Position numbers and translations under genes: made by a program
From: Sphaeroforma sirkka
Taxonomy: Eukaryota > Opisthokonta > Ichthyosporea > Ichthyophonida
Direction of reading: 5' to 3'
Assembly: GCA_001586965.3 (NCBI GenBank)
Contig: LUCW03001404.1
Coordinates: 70,001 to 95,000, forward strand
DNA length: 25,000 nt
Notes under the pieces: model-generated
The model's input: the letters and a program-made list of their open reading frames with translations, nothing else
Database searches by the model: none
Told to the model about the DNA's origin: nothing
Shown here: in pieces, positions 11,328 through 21,122 of the stretch
How the letters are laid out: the number at the start of each line of letters is the position of its first letter
Numbering within the stretch: position 1 is the first letter of the stretch

Positions 11328-11525
11328 CTACAGACTCCTCACTCTCGTATCCACATGATTACCTCTGACAGAGTAAGCCCTCATGTGATTTTCCAACTTA
11401 TCTGAACAATACGAAAGTATACCGAACAAACATAGCGTGTGTGAAGAGGAAGCTTGCACGATATCCCTATCAGAGGCCTCCGAGTGAGGAAGCTCATCCT
11501 TATCTGAGGCTTCAGAAACATTCTT
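11328..11525 (-). CDS. Possible orphan exon with internal SEASD repeat (unknown gene, low confidence)
   Basis: On the minus strand an acceptor (TACCGGACGTTTACAG) is followed by a 65-codon open frame ending in TAG. It begins KNVSEASDKDELPHSEASDR. Two adjacent 11-codon units start SEASDKD and SEASDRD, and their shared codons differ mostly at third positions (TCT/TCG, GAA/GAG, TCA/TCT), as expected for sequence once under protein-level selection. Further on come CSDKLENHMRAY and a later His, loosely like a broken zinc-finger unit. No flanking exon was found, so this may be a relic of a gene or transposon. No function is proposed. Confidence 0.25.
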   Translation of the reverse strand, partial: KNVSEASDKDELPHSEASDRDIVQASSSHTLCLFGILSYCSDKLENHMRAYSVRGNHVDTRVRSL

Positions 11526-12100
11526 CTGTAAACGTCCGGTACAGTAAAACCATAAATAATTCTCCGAACAGATATGGTGAGTAGCAACTTTGATCCAGCG
11601 CCTTGACCCTTAAATGCTGAATGAAGGCATAAAAGTTACTTTTCGCCACCACAGATCACCTTTGTGAATGCTTCAAAGGTCCCTACAGTGGAGAGAATAA
11701 ATTTACAATTTACAAACCCGTCACGCTACTTTATGGTCGAGGAAATATGTTACAATAAATAAATACCGGTTATGCGACATGTTTGACCATCATCGTACAG
11801 AATTAAACTATTATGTGTCGGTAACAGTTTGAAGATTTCGCTAACTATAACTGTCCGACAACATGCACATTGACTGCTGAAGCCTTTCTTTTAGAATTTA
11901 GACATAAGAAAAACTATTATATAATGAAAATAGCTTTTTCCGCACTTAAAATGGCTTAATCTCGGACTACAGGTATGCATGTCTGTGTGACTGTGAACTG
12001 TGATGGACACGTATATTAAACCTATTCACAATTCTAAAATACCACACACATAAACGCATATGCTATACAACTTGTACAAGTGGCGTATATATATGTGTAA
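11526..12100. other. Spacer before the MsrA duplication
   Basis: AT-rich spacer. No exon, RNA gene or repeat is recognised beyond short T and A runs. Confidence 0.5.
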
Positions 12101-12499
12101 TGTCCAATATTTTATTTTAACACACGAGAGGACGAAGAGTCAAGAGTGTGCCAGTGGGAGTATGGCATACAGTATATCTAAATGCCAAACAATACCAACT
12201 AATAATTTCGCGGCATATATGCTTTAAATTTGTGCCTGTTGCTTTTTAACTTTTTGTGTTTTTTTTTCAAATCTCCTTGTGTCCATCTGTCAGTCCTTGA
12301 GGCATAATTCCTTTTCTAATGGATAAGCTATCGCCATATTTAATTGTTTTCAAGAAACCCAAATGTGCATCTTTTTTTTACCCTCATATTGTTTAATTTT
12401 CAGAAGGCTATGCATTGTTGAGTCATTTTAGGATTTTTATATATATAAAAATTGTCACCAAAAACAAAATATATATTTTTGAATATCAAACAGCTGTCA

Positions 12500-12575
12500 G
12501 CTGTCCAGAGTCTCCAGAGTCCAGACTCCCAGAGACTAGTAGAGAGTCCAGACGCCACTGTCCAGACCAGCAAAA
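12500..12575. repeat. CCAGAGT-rich low-complexity patch
   Basis: Short degenerate repeats of CCAGAGTC/CCAGAC type, with no counterpart at the matching place in unit B. Confidence 0.7.
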
Positions 12576-13002
12576 CCATATCACTGTCGTTTTGAAAAAG
12601 CGAAAGTGCGGTACTTACAGATCAATTATTGCATGTAAGCATAATGCCATTTCATTGGTGTTCAGGAATGATATGAAGAATTAACTACAACAGAGTACAG
12701 AGCCACAGAGATGACAAGAGAATCAAGATTGTTTCTGATGTCTGACATCATTTGGCTGCCTTCTCATTGGTATTACATCTGTCTAAAAGTTTGTAATATC
12801 TGTGGCATTGCCGAATTTGAACCCCTTCCCTGACTTCATTTCTTACCACACAACCAATACTGTTTATTTATAATCTCAAAGTCAAAACACGACATCGTCG
12901 ATATTTATCTATTTATGCATAGCCTTATAAATCAAACATGATTTATGAGTGGAACTCGACAGCAACTCGGTCCTCGAAATTTATATTTATATCGCTGCGA
13001 GT

Positions 13003-15219
13003 ATGTTGAGGGCATCAGTTAAAACATTAAGAATCATAGAACATAGGTTGCGAAGCAGCGCAATCAATACGCATTGTTCTCATAGCCGTTTTCAATCATC
13101 AAGTAATATATTACCTTCAGCTACACGCACACATCAACAGAATATGACATTATACACTAAAATAATATCCGCAATGGGCAGCAAAACTTCTATGGTAGCT
13201 AAGGACAACGCCATCAAGGGTCGCGTTGAGAAAATGCCTATCGAAGGAAAGCACACAATTTTCGGCACACAGACAGATGGCATGTTCGAAGGCATGGAGG
13301 AGTTTCAGGCTGGCATGGGCTGCTTCTGGGGCGCTGAACAGAGGGTAAGTGCATTTTGTTAGCACTTTGTTGAGCTGAATGGGTCCATTGTTTCACTATG
13401 ATAGGTTACTACCATTTAAGTGTGGTTGTGTAGCCAATACCTTCGGACATTTACATGAACTGCCATATGTGGTATTGATTATTGCGTGCGGAGATACTTG
13501 AGTCTGACTTAGTTCTATATCTTTTCACTATTGGACTTTTTACTGTGAATGTGCACGGACTAGATTGATATAAAAATTTCAACAGTCTGAATATCACTAT
13601 GTATATATATATATATATATGGTACACATACAATCATATGTGTGTGCAGTACCCACATCTAGGTTAATCATGTTATCTGCAACGAGTTCAATGTGTTGTT
13701 ATTGCATAGTTGGAATCAGATACGTCTAGTTGCTTGTGACCTGGATATCTAACAATTTGAGGTATATTTGTTCTAAGAGTTTTTATTCGGGGGTTTTATG
13801 CTACATTTCATGTGGATTTAATGACGATCGTGGCTAAGATCAAATTGTTCGGTTTGTATTGGAACGCACTTCACTCGACTGATATGAAATGCACATGCTT
13901 ATCAAGCAATGTGTACATTATGGATTCTGAGTTTCTAAGCTTTTTCTACAGTACACCCACATATTTGTTTGTACCCGCTTACTCACAAAACAAACATTGT
14001 TCATTACATTTTTTATCATATTTGCCGCCATCATCATGCATAGATAGACTCACGTATGACTTGCTTTCTACTCGTACAGTACTGGGAACAACCGGGTGTA
14101 GTACACACGGCAGTGGGTTATTCTGGTGGCTACACTGAGAACCCTACGTACGAAGAGACCTGCACTGCACAGACAGGACACACTGAGTGTGTGCGAGTGG
14201 TATACGACCCCAAGAAAACCAATCTCCAGGCATTATTGAAAGTGGTAAGTCCAACTGTTTGCTTGTATTTGTTGTGCTAAAATGGTGTACGCTTTGTGGC
14301 ATGCGACTTCTGTAAGCGGATATGCACATTCTGTTATGTCGATTTTACATTGGATATATGCCTGATACAGTCTGCTTGTAGTAAAGCTGTTTTCCTTTGA
14401 AGCTCGCATGTGCAGAACAACGTCTCGTGATGGATACGTCAATGCTGCATGCTTAGTTTGCGTTGCGTCAATCCTACCACGGTAGCACCACTGAGGTATT
14501 TTGGTATAGAAGTTAATGTCAGCACAAATCTTCTTGTTTGCGCCTACATATCGCCTTCACCTCTCATGAGTCGATTTCATTGTCAACGCTTATATGCATG
14601 TATACCCATCCCATCCCGCCACTATGTTCTTTTTGGTTGATCTAATCCTTTTCTCTACTTTCAGTTCTGGGAATCACACGACCCCACACAGCAGAACAGA
14701 CAGGGAAATGATGTAGGAACGCAGTACAGATCGGCTCTCTACTTGGAAACGGACGAGCAGTATCAAATTGCCAAGAAGTATGCTTACTGTGCATTATTGA
14801 AAGTGGAACAATGAACACGTGGCTTTTTTGAATGGTTGTATGTGCAGGCATGAATTAGCTGCTTTTATTTGTTCGATGTGCAAGCTCTATTTCGCATACG
14901 TGTAGTTAATAGTATCAATACAACTACTTTTGTAAGAAAAGAATCACGCATAGTATCTGCACTTCACTTTGTAAACTATCTTATCGCACTATATTCTGAC
15001 ACCCTTACACTTACTCTTCATCGATTTTGTAGGTCAAGAGATGCATATCAAGAGGCCTTAACAAAGGCAGGGAAAGGTCATATCTCTACTGATTTAAGGG
15101 AGGGACCCGCACCAGTATTTTACTATGCAGAGGACTATCATCAACAGTATTTGAACAAGAACAAAGGTGGCTATTGCGGTCTGAAGGGTACAGGCGTACA
15201 ATGTGCGCGAGGAGAATAA
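13003..15219 (+). CDS. msrA: Peptide methionine sulfoxide reductase A, copy A (probably mitochondrial)
   Basis: Reduces methionine-S-sulfoxide in proteins and free methionine, using thioredoxin for recycling. Exons: 13003-13344, 14080-14244, 14665-14777 and 15033-15219; phases 0, 0 and 2; 268 residues. The catalytic signature GCFWGAEQ carries the nucleophile Cys107. NPTYEETC supplies Tyr138 and Cys142, TGHTE supplies His148 and Glu150, and [13 protein letters not shown] supplies Asp and Tyr (residues 185 and 190). These correspond to Cys51, Tyr82, Glu94, Asp129 and Tyr134 of the E. coli enzyme. The C-terminal [16 protein letters not shown] holds resolving Cys255 and Cys264. HHQQYL-type motifs (AEDYHQQYL) are present. 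The first about 50 residues ([19 protein letters not shown]...) are rich in Arg and Ser and lack acidic residues apart from one Glu, as in mitochondrial presequences. Internal Met codons at residues 48 and 58 could give a cytosolic form. The in-frame ORF upstream to 12949 is less likely to be translated. Confidence 0.95.
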
Positions 15220-15273
15220 TTAAAGATATATAAATGTATGATTGCCAAATAGATTTTATAACTCTTTTTATAG

Positions 15274-15570
15274 GTGACTGCCGTCAACTGCGCTTGATCA
15301 AAATAAGAATTGGTTTTGTGATTTGTAGCACAGAGTTTTGACAATGCTGCATGGGACGTAAACATTATTTTATAGATGGCTACGACGTACAGTATATGGA
15401 CAAGAAACAAGACCACGGGTGGTTATCGTGATATATAGGCTACATGTTCGAATGTGCTAGAGACCCATTAGCCAGAGATAAAGCACCAACAATCTTTGGA
15501 CAGAACAAGAGGATTTTTATATTTTTGTGATCTGAAGGGTACATGCGTATCAGGGGATGCATAAATAAAA
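15274..15570 (+). pseudogene. Decayed repeats of the MsrA exon 4 tail (array after copy A)
   Basis: Three degenerate pieces resemble the end of exon 4 (CATCAACAGTATTTGAACAAGA followed by GGTCTGAAGGGTACAGGC). They start at 15274 (GTGACTGCCGTCAACTGCGC), at 15376 (ATGGCTACGACGTACAGTAT, then GGACAAGAAACAAG) and near 15485 (CACCAACAATCTTTGGACAG, then TCTGAAGGGTACATGCGT). The first two are preceded by TTTTATAG. All contain stops and frame changes. They look like tandem partial duplications of the last exon that were then lost to mutation. Confidence 0.7.
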
Positions 15571-15849
15571 GGTTACTAAATCGGACGTATGTACTATATG
15601 ATATCATTTTTAATAGATTGAAAAATTGACTTTAGTTATTGACGCTCTTACATTTGTAAGTTCATTTAAAACTGGAAGTTGATACTGTTCTTGTATACGT
15701 CAGAAGTATGGACACTCGTCTCACAATATAGCTGGGCACTTTTTTATGTCTCCGCAATCTCTGGACCACTGACAGCATTCCTTGTTCTTGAGCATGGGCT
15801 TTATATATGGGTGTGTTCGTGGATGGATATGGTAGAGTATATAGACGGG

Positions 15850-16640
15850 CATGTTGTTATATACTTATTTTCGCGACCATGAACATATACATTTTTCGTT
15901 GTATGTCGAATTCCTCGACACAACGTATAGTACGCGGTATATCCAAGTACCCTGATACCACAAAAGCCAGAACACGCCAGTCACTACTCACATCATGGAT
16001 GCCATATTTCGTTTGCAGTTGTAAAAAATAAAGAATGGGCAGTTGGCACCTGAGCTGTCTATACTGTTTAAAAAATAAAAATAAACTAGATATGTACATA
16101 GCAAGTTCATAGTTTTATACCGGCCGACGGTTCCTGAGTCCCTGACTGCCTGAGACAGCATGACTTTTGCCAATGATTGTTTCTGTATGTAAAAATCTAC
16201 ATCATTCAGGAATCACAAATCAGGAATCAGGACTCACTGCTGGCTGCTGTGTAGTCGTCACTGTGAGTCTGTATGAGTGTGCAGTTGTGAACCTGTGTGT
16301 GAAGTCACTGACTGTTGTGTAGTGCTATTTGTTTACATATGACTCACCGCCTGTAGGCCGTGGCTGTGAGTCTGTGACTGTGAGTTGTCAGTTGTGACTC
16401 GATGTGATGGCTGATGAGAGACCGTAAGCAACAGTCTGACACTGTCAGACTGTGACTGACTGACTGTGCGAAAACTGAGTCACTATCTGATGAGTATGAA
16501 AATAGTCAAAATAGGAATACCCAGACACCCCAAGTACATGAAAACCTGGACATGTGTACATAGTATTTACTATTTAGGTATAAATTTACGTAGCTGCTAT
16601 GTGTTTTATTTACATTAGTTTTATAAATTGTATAAATATA
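15850..16640. other. Spacer between duplication units, with GTGACT-rich low-complexity patch
   Basis: From about 16235 to 16490 the sequence is dominated by short degenerate units such as GTGACTGTGAGT and CTGACTGACTGTG, some forming small inverted repeats (CAGTCTGACACTGTCAGACTG). No gene is recognised. Confidence 0.7.
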
Positions 16641-17552
16641 AAAGAAAAAATAAACGAGAGGACGGAGACTCGGAGCCCGGTGAGAGTGTCAGTGGGAGTA
16701 TCCGAGTATGGCATGCGTAGTATTGAGTGTACACTCTATACAGTATCAACTATTTTTTTCGCGGCAGATGTGCTGTTCAAAATAGTGCTCTCCATGAGGC
16801 ATATCATTTCATTTCCAATGGATGGTGATGCCGCCATATATATTTTCAAGAAAAAAATGATATTGTGATATTTTTGATTTATATTTATCAATAAATAAAT
16901 ACAGACAATTTTATATAGACAGTAAATAGATATGTTTTTTAAAAATAATTTGCATGACTCTATGTATTAAAAAAAAACATATTTACTTTTAAACTTTACT
17001 GAATACCCCACCACTGATGAGTGACTGCCACAGGGCAAAGGCCCGCAATTAAAACATTTCACTCATTCAGTCACCATTATTATAAATATATAAATGTAGT
17101 ATATATCATCCTACTATTGTCTAAAAAAACACAAAGTATTTTGTAAAATTTAGGAGGCTATGAGTATTCGGTTTTCTTTTTCCATAATAATTAATATAAG
17201 AGTATTGAGTACCAAAGTGGCCAGGCTATTTACTCCGACTTCCGTATCCCGGATACCAGTAGCCTGTCGGCCGATACCTTTTGATCGAAATACTGTTTCA
17301 TTGGCGCTCAGAAATGATATGAAAAATATATTTTTGATGACAACTGACAAGATTGCTTTTTGGCTGCATTCTCATTGGTATTGCATCTGTCTGAAAGTTA
17401 AATACCTGTGGCAGTTACCAAATTTGAAATTTGAACCGAGAGTCTGAGAAATTGACTTGTAAATCGATATTTATCTATTATGTGTGTGGAACTGTGGATT
17501 GTAGAACTCAACAGCCACTCGGTTCTCGAAATTTGTATTTATATCACTGTGA

Positions 17553-17643
17553 GTATGTTGAGGGCTCCAGATAAAACATTGTAAAGAACCATAGAACATA
17601 TCTTGCGAAGCAGCGCGATCTTCAGCCACAAGTACACATCAAC
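17553..17643 (+). pseudogene. Ruined mitochondrial presequence region of MsrA copy B
   Basis: The ATG homologous to copy A's start is at 17553, but its frame runs only nine codons (MLRAPDKTL) before TAA. A stretch of roughly 60 bp present in copy A (between GCAGCGC and TTCAGC) is missing. The remaining bases still align clearly (CATAGAACATA, TTGCGAAGCAGCGC, ACACATCAAC), so loss happened after the duplication. It now acts, at most, as 5' UTR with a short upstream ORF. Confidence 0.85.
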
Positions 17644-19588
17644 ATGACTTCTAAAATAGTATCCGCAATGAACAGCAAAGCAATCAATAATCCCGTTCAT
17701 AAATTCCCGGTTCAAAAAAAAAAGCACTTAATTTTCGGCACACAGATTGATGGCACGTTCGAAGGCATGGAGGAATTCCAGGTTGGCATGGGCTGCTTCT
17801 GGGGCGCTGAACAGAGGGTAAGTGTATAATAAATATTCGCGCTTTTTTTTGACCTGAATGGGTTCATAGTTCCACTGTGATAGAATACTACATCTTACAA
17901 TGTCACAGAATTACTGGCTATTGTGTTTTAGTTTAGCAGATCCCTGTGTGTGATGCCAGGAAAAAAAAAATGTACATACTGAATAGAACTGAAAATTGGC
18001 GCGCATATTCACACACCTACAATCACTGTGACCGCAGGTAAACTAAGCCTTTCTACAGTATAGCCATATCTATGTTAATAACTACATACTGACAGACATG
18101 CTCCATAACACATTGATCACGCTTCCCAACATCAACATAACTGGACTCACCTAATTTGACTCGATTCCTACTCGTACAGTACTGGGGACAGCCGGGCGTA
18201 GTACACACAGCAGTGGGTTATTCAGGTGGCCCCACAGAGAACTCTACGAACGGAGAGGCCGGCGATGTAGAGACAGGACGCGCAGAGTGTGTACGAGTAG
18301 TATATGACCCCAAGAAAACCGATTTTCAGTCATTGTTGAAAGTGGTAAGCTCAATTTTTGTTTGTATTTGTCGTACTACCAAGTGGTGTACGCTATGTGG
18401 CATGCGGCTTCTGTGGGTGGATTTGCGTGTCCCGATTGGCACATTGTGTATGCGCATTAATTACATGTCTGATATAGTCTGCTTGCAGTAGAGTTACTTT
18501 CCTCCGATGCTCGCAAGTAAAGAACATCGTCTCGTGAAGAATGCTTAGTTGCTGTGTGTTTAGTGTGCATGGCGTCAGTCCTACCACCGTAGCACCACCG
18601 GGATATTTTGGTATAAAAAGTAATGTCAGCACAAATCTTCTTGTTTGTGCCTACATATCACCAGTTCTCGTGCGTTGCGCTCATTGTGAGGACTATATCG
18701 TACGACTATTCACTCTATCCCAAGTTGCTGTATGTTTAATGTGCGTGGCGTCAGTCCTACCACCGTAGCACCACCGGGATATTTTGGTATAAAAAGTATT
18801 GTCAGCATAAATTTTCCTATTTGTGCCAACAAATCACCAGCTCTCGTGCGTTCCTCTCATTGTGAGCACTAATTCGTACAACTATTCGCTCCATCCCGCC
18901 ACTATGCGTTTTTTATTTGGTTATTGTGAGCCCTAATTTATCAATCTACACTTTCCTCTACTATCAGTTCTGGGAATCACACGACCCCACACAGCAGAAC
19001 AGACAGGGAAATGATGTAGGAACGCAGTACAGATCGGCTCTCTATTTGGAAACGGACGAGCAGTATCAATTTGCCAAGAAGTATGCTTATTGTGCATTAC
19101 TAAGAGTGGAACAAAGAACACGTGATATTCCAAAAGTTTGTATGAGCAAGTATGAATCAGACTCCTTCCCTTTAATATTTGGATATACAAATTCATGCCA
19201 CTGCCGACAATATACAAATTCATGCCACTGCCGACACTTACTTAAGGAGTATGCTATACTGTACATACCTATAGTCTCTATACAATAACATTCAAAAATA
19301 CTCATTGTGCGTTGTGTGTACGTATTTGTGCGCTCTAATAACAATTGTATCATATTATTTTCTGACGCATCTATTGTACTTGCTCTTCGTCGATTCTTCA
19401 GGTCAAGAGATACTTACCAAGAGGCCCTAACACAGGCAGGCAAGGGACATATCTCTACTGATTTGAGGGAGGGACCTGCACCTAAATTTTTCTATGCAGA
19501 GAACTATCATCAACAGTATTTGGACAAGAATAGTGGTGGCTCTTGTAGTCTGAAGGGTACAGGTGTACAATGTGCGCGAGGCGAATAA
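17644..19588 (+). CDS. Peptide methionine sulfoxide reductase A paralog, copy B (cytosolic, altered substrate pocket)
   Basis: Exons: 17644-17817, 18180-18344, 18968-19080 and 19402-19588, with intron positions and phases identical to copy A; 212 residues. The start is the ATG of MTSKIVSAMNSK because the upstream ATG is closed by a stop. Numbering happens to equal that of E. coli MsrA: Cys51 (GCFWGAEQ), Glu94, Asp129 and Tyr134 are kept, as are C-terminal Cys199 and Cys208. However, the loop that is [14 protein letters not shown] in copy A reads NSTNGEAGDVETGR here, so Tyr82 is Asn, Cys86 is Gly and His92 is Arg. Tyr82 normally helps bind the sulfoxide oxygen. GYCGL became GSCSL. All exons are open, so this is either a specialised enzyme with changed substrate preference or an early stage of decay. 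No presequence remains, so cytosolic location is inferred. Confidence 0.9.
18547..18900. repeat. 176-bp tandem duplication within intron 2 of MsrA copy B
   Basis: The block with GGCGTCAGTCCTACCACCGT starts at 18571 and recurs at 18747 (period 176). It extends through GATATTTTGGTATAAAAAGTA and the CTCTCGTGCGTT region. Copy A has one such block (about 14460-14630), so this duplication arose after the genes separated. Confidence 0.9.
19183..19236. repeat. 27-bp perfect tandem repeat, two copies, in intron 3 of MsrA copy B
   Basis: ATATACAAATTCATGCCACT plus GCCGACA occurs at 19183 and again at 19210. It is absent from intron 3 of copy A, so it is a recent event. Confidence 0.9.
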
Positions 19589-19630
19589 TTCGACAGATAC
19601 AAAATATAAATGCTATATACTATTTTATAG

Positions 19631-20035
19631 ATGACTACCACCAACAATGACAGAACAAGAATAATGATAGCTTTTCTGCTCTGAAGCGTACAGGGTTTTA
19701 GATTAGACAGAGATAAATAATGCTACATCGGTCGTTTATTAATATCTTATAGCTGACTACCACCTACATTCTTTGGATAAGAACAAATATTGATATCGTG
19801 ATGTGAATTGTATTAGCCAGAGAGATACAGCACCAAAATTCTTTTGACAGAAGCAAACATTGTGATTGTGGTATAAATAGTACAGGCGTCAAACGTATGG
19901 GAGAGCAAATAGGCAGAGACAAATAAAGGCTCTCTAAATAAATTGTGTACTATTTCGTACATGACAACTACTAGCATTCTTTGGACAAGAACAAGACGAT
20001 ATATTGTAGTCTGAAGGGTACACGCGGAGAGTCCG
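19631..20035 (+). pseudogene. Decayed repeats of the MsrA exon 4 tail (array after copy B)
   Basis: At least four broken copies of the exon 4 end follow the gene. They start near 19631 (ATGACTACCACCAACAATGA, then CTGAAGCGTACAGG), 19753 (CTGACTACCACCTACATTCT, then TTGGATAAGAAC), 19828 (GCACCAAAATTCTTTTGACA, then AGTACAGGCGTCAA) and 19961 (ATGACAACTACTAGCATTCT, then TTGGACAAGAACAAGA and GTCTGAAGGGTACACGC). Two are preceded by CTTATAG or TTTTATAG, as at acceptor sites, and several end with GACAGAGATAAATAA-like sequence. Stops and frameshifts prevent translation. Confidence 0.75.
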
Positions 20036-20212
20036 GTCAGAACTAGAAATCAGAAGCGTGGGCACTCCTCTGACAATATGACATGATACATTTTTTTTAG
20101 GTCTCCGCATTATCCAGACTACTGGTAGCATTACTTGTTCTTGTGGATGGATCCACTGGGGGGCAGGGCACAAAATTAAATATCAATGCATGAGTATAGC
20201 CTTTTGTGTATA

Positions 20213-20757
20213 TTTCAGAAGGCTTGGCATTAGCAATAGTATTGATTCTAGTGCAGGAACCAGAGTCACCAGACCGCCAGGGAGGCTGGAGATTTAGAGT
20301 ATTGATACCAGTATTTAGTTTTAAACTTGTGGTTTCTTTTTCAGCCTTTTGTTGGCCTGCTACGGTGCCAGTTTATTTAGTATTTTATACCCCGGGCCCC
20401 AGGCACAGAGCCGCCCAGCTCAGCGCCTGTCAGCCGTATTCCAACATAAATATACGAGTTCGAGAAGTTTGAGGTTTGTTCGTTGTTGAGCCTTTGACGT
20501 GGACAGGTGCCACTCATTGTGCGTGGTACATAAACGGCACAGTATTTTCTAGTAGAAGTCATGTCTCGACAATGTTTAGATATTTTTCTAGAGGTGTCAA
20601 GTATCTACAGATACGTCTGAAAATAATGCTAAAACACCGTATCGTTACTCGTTCCCTATGTATGTTTACAAATACCAAAACGGTCGTATTATCAATATCC
20701 TGAATGTTCACAAATACACACATCGTGGGTGATGGGATTTCGCATAGCCTTCTGAAA
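20213..20757. repeat. 545-bp segment bounded by inverted TTTCAGAAGGCT repeats
   Basis: TTTCAGAAGGCT followed by TGGC occurs at about 20214 on the plus strand, and the same 12-mer followed by ATGCG occurs in inverted orientation at about 20755. A near-identical TTTTCAGAAGGCTATGC lies at about 12398 in unit A, with a degraded form at about 17150. No transposase is visible. A non-autonomous element or shared repeat terminus is possible. Confidence 0.35.
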
Positions 20758-21122
20758 TGCGACGGAGAGCTATGGATTTCGATTTCATTATCTTTTTACG
20801 ATTAATTTAGTGAAATAGATGAATGCACGGTCTGACCGCAGGGCAAGCAATCAGCCACAACCAATTAATTTTAGCTCTCAGTGCAGCGCTTATTATCGTT
20901 GATTAAGCTGTAAGAGCTTCAGTATGAAGAGCGGGAAAGGGCAGATTGTTTGAAAATCTGGAACAGCTCGTGACAGACATGACTGCTCGACAGTGCTTGA
21001 CAGGAAGCTCAAGTTTAGTCCGCATTGTGAAATTAACTACGTAACGACAATACAACCCGCTATGTGCTAAAAGTATATCCAACATCCAACACAAAACCAA
21101 TACCAATGTACTGTCGTTTCAG
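20758..21122. other. Spacer
   Basis: No gene is recognised. A short frame after CTTCAG at 20920 (YEERERADCLKIWNSS) looks protein-like, but it is closed by a stop and is not supported further. Confidence 0.4.

Larger units (their letters stand above)
12100..15850. repeat. Unit A of a tandem segmental duplication
   Basis: Matches to unit B include the flank at 12120-12180 (GAGAGGACGAAGAGTC against 16655, both followed by CAGTGGGAGTAT), 12640-12700 (ATTTCATTGGTGTTCAGGAATGATATGAA against 17290), 12750-12830 (CTCATTGGTATTACATCTGTCT), the entire MsrA gene, and the 3' flank 15690-15800 against 20055-20165. The offset varies from about 4100 to 4550 bp because the introns changed length. Borders are approximate. 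Confidence 0.8.
16640..20170. repeat. Unit B of a tandem segmental duplication
   Basis: Direct repeat of unit A with the same order of flank, MsrA gene, decayed exon array and 3' flank. The flank shared with unit A near the 3' end includes TCTCCGCA.T.TC.GGACTACTG-like sequence followed by AGCATT.CTTGTTCTTG. Divergence is uneven: exon 3 is nearly identical to unit A while the introns are only partly alignable. Confidence 0.8.

Noticed and set aside
18917..19288. 123-codon frame over MsrA copy B exon 3 and intron 3
   Set aside because: It is exon 3 read through the donor; splicing at 19080 to 19402 restores the MsrA C-terminus exactly as in copy A.
20206..20472. 88-codon hydrophobic frame (+)
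   Set aside because: It overlaps the inverted-repeat segment and has no recognisable motif or splice context.
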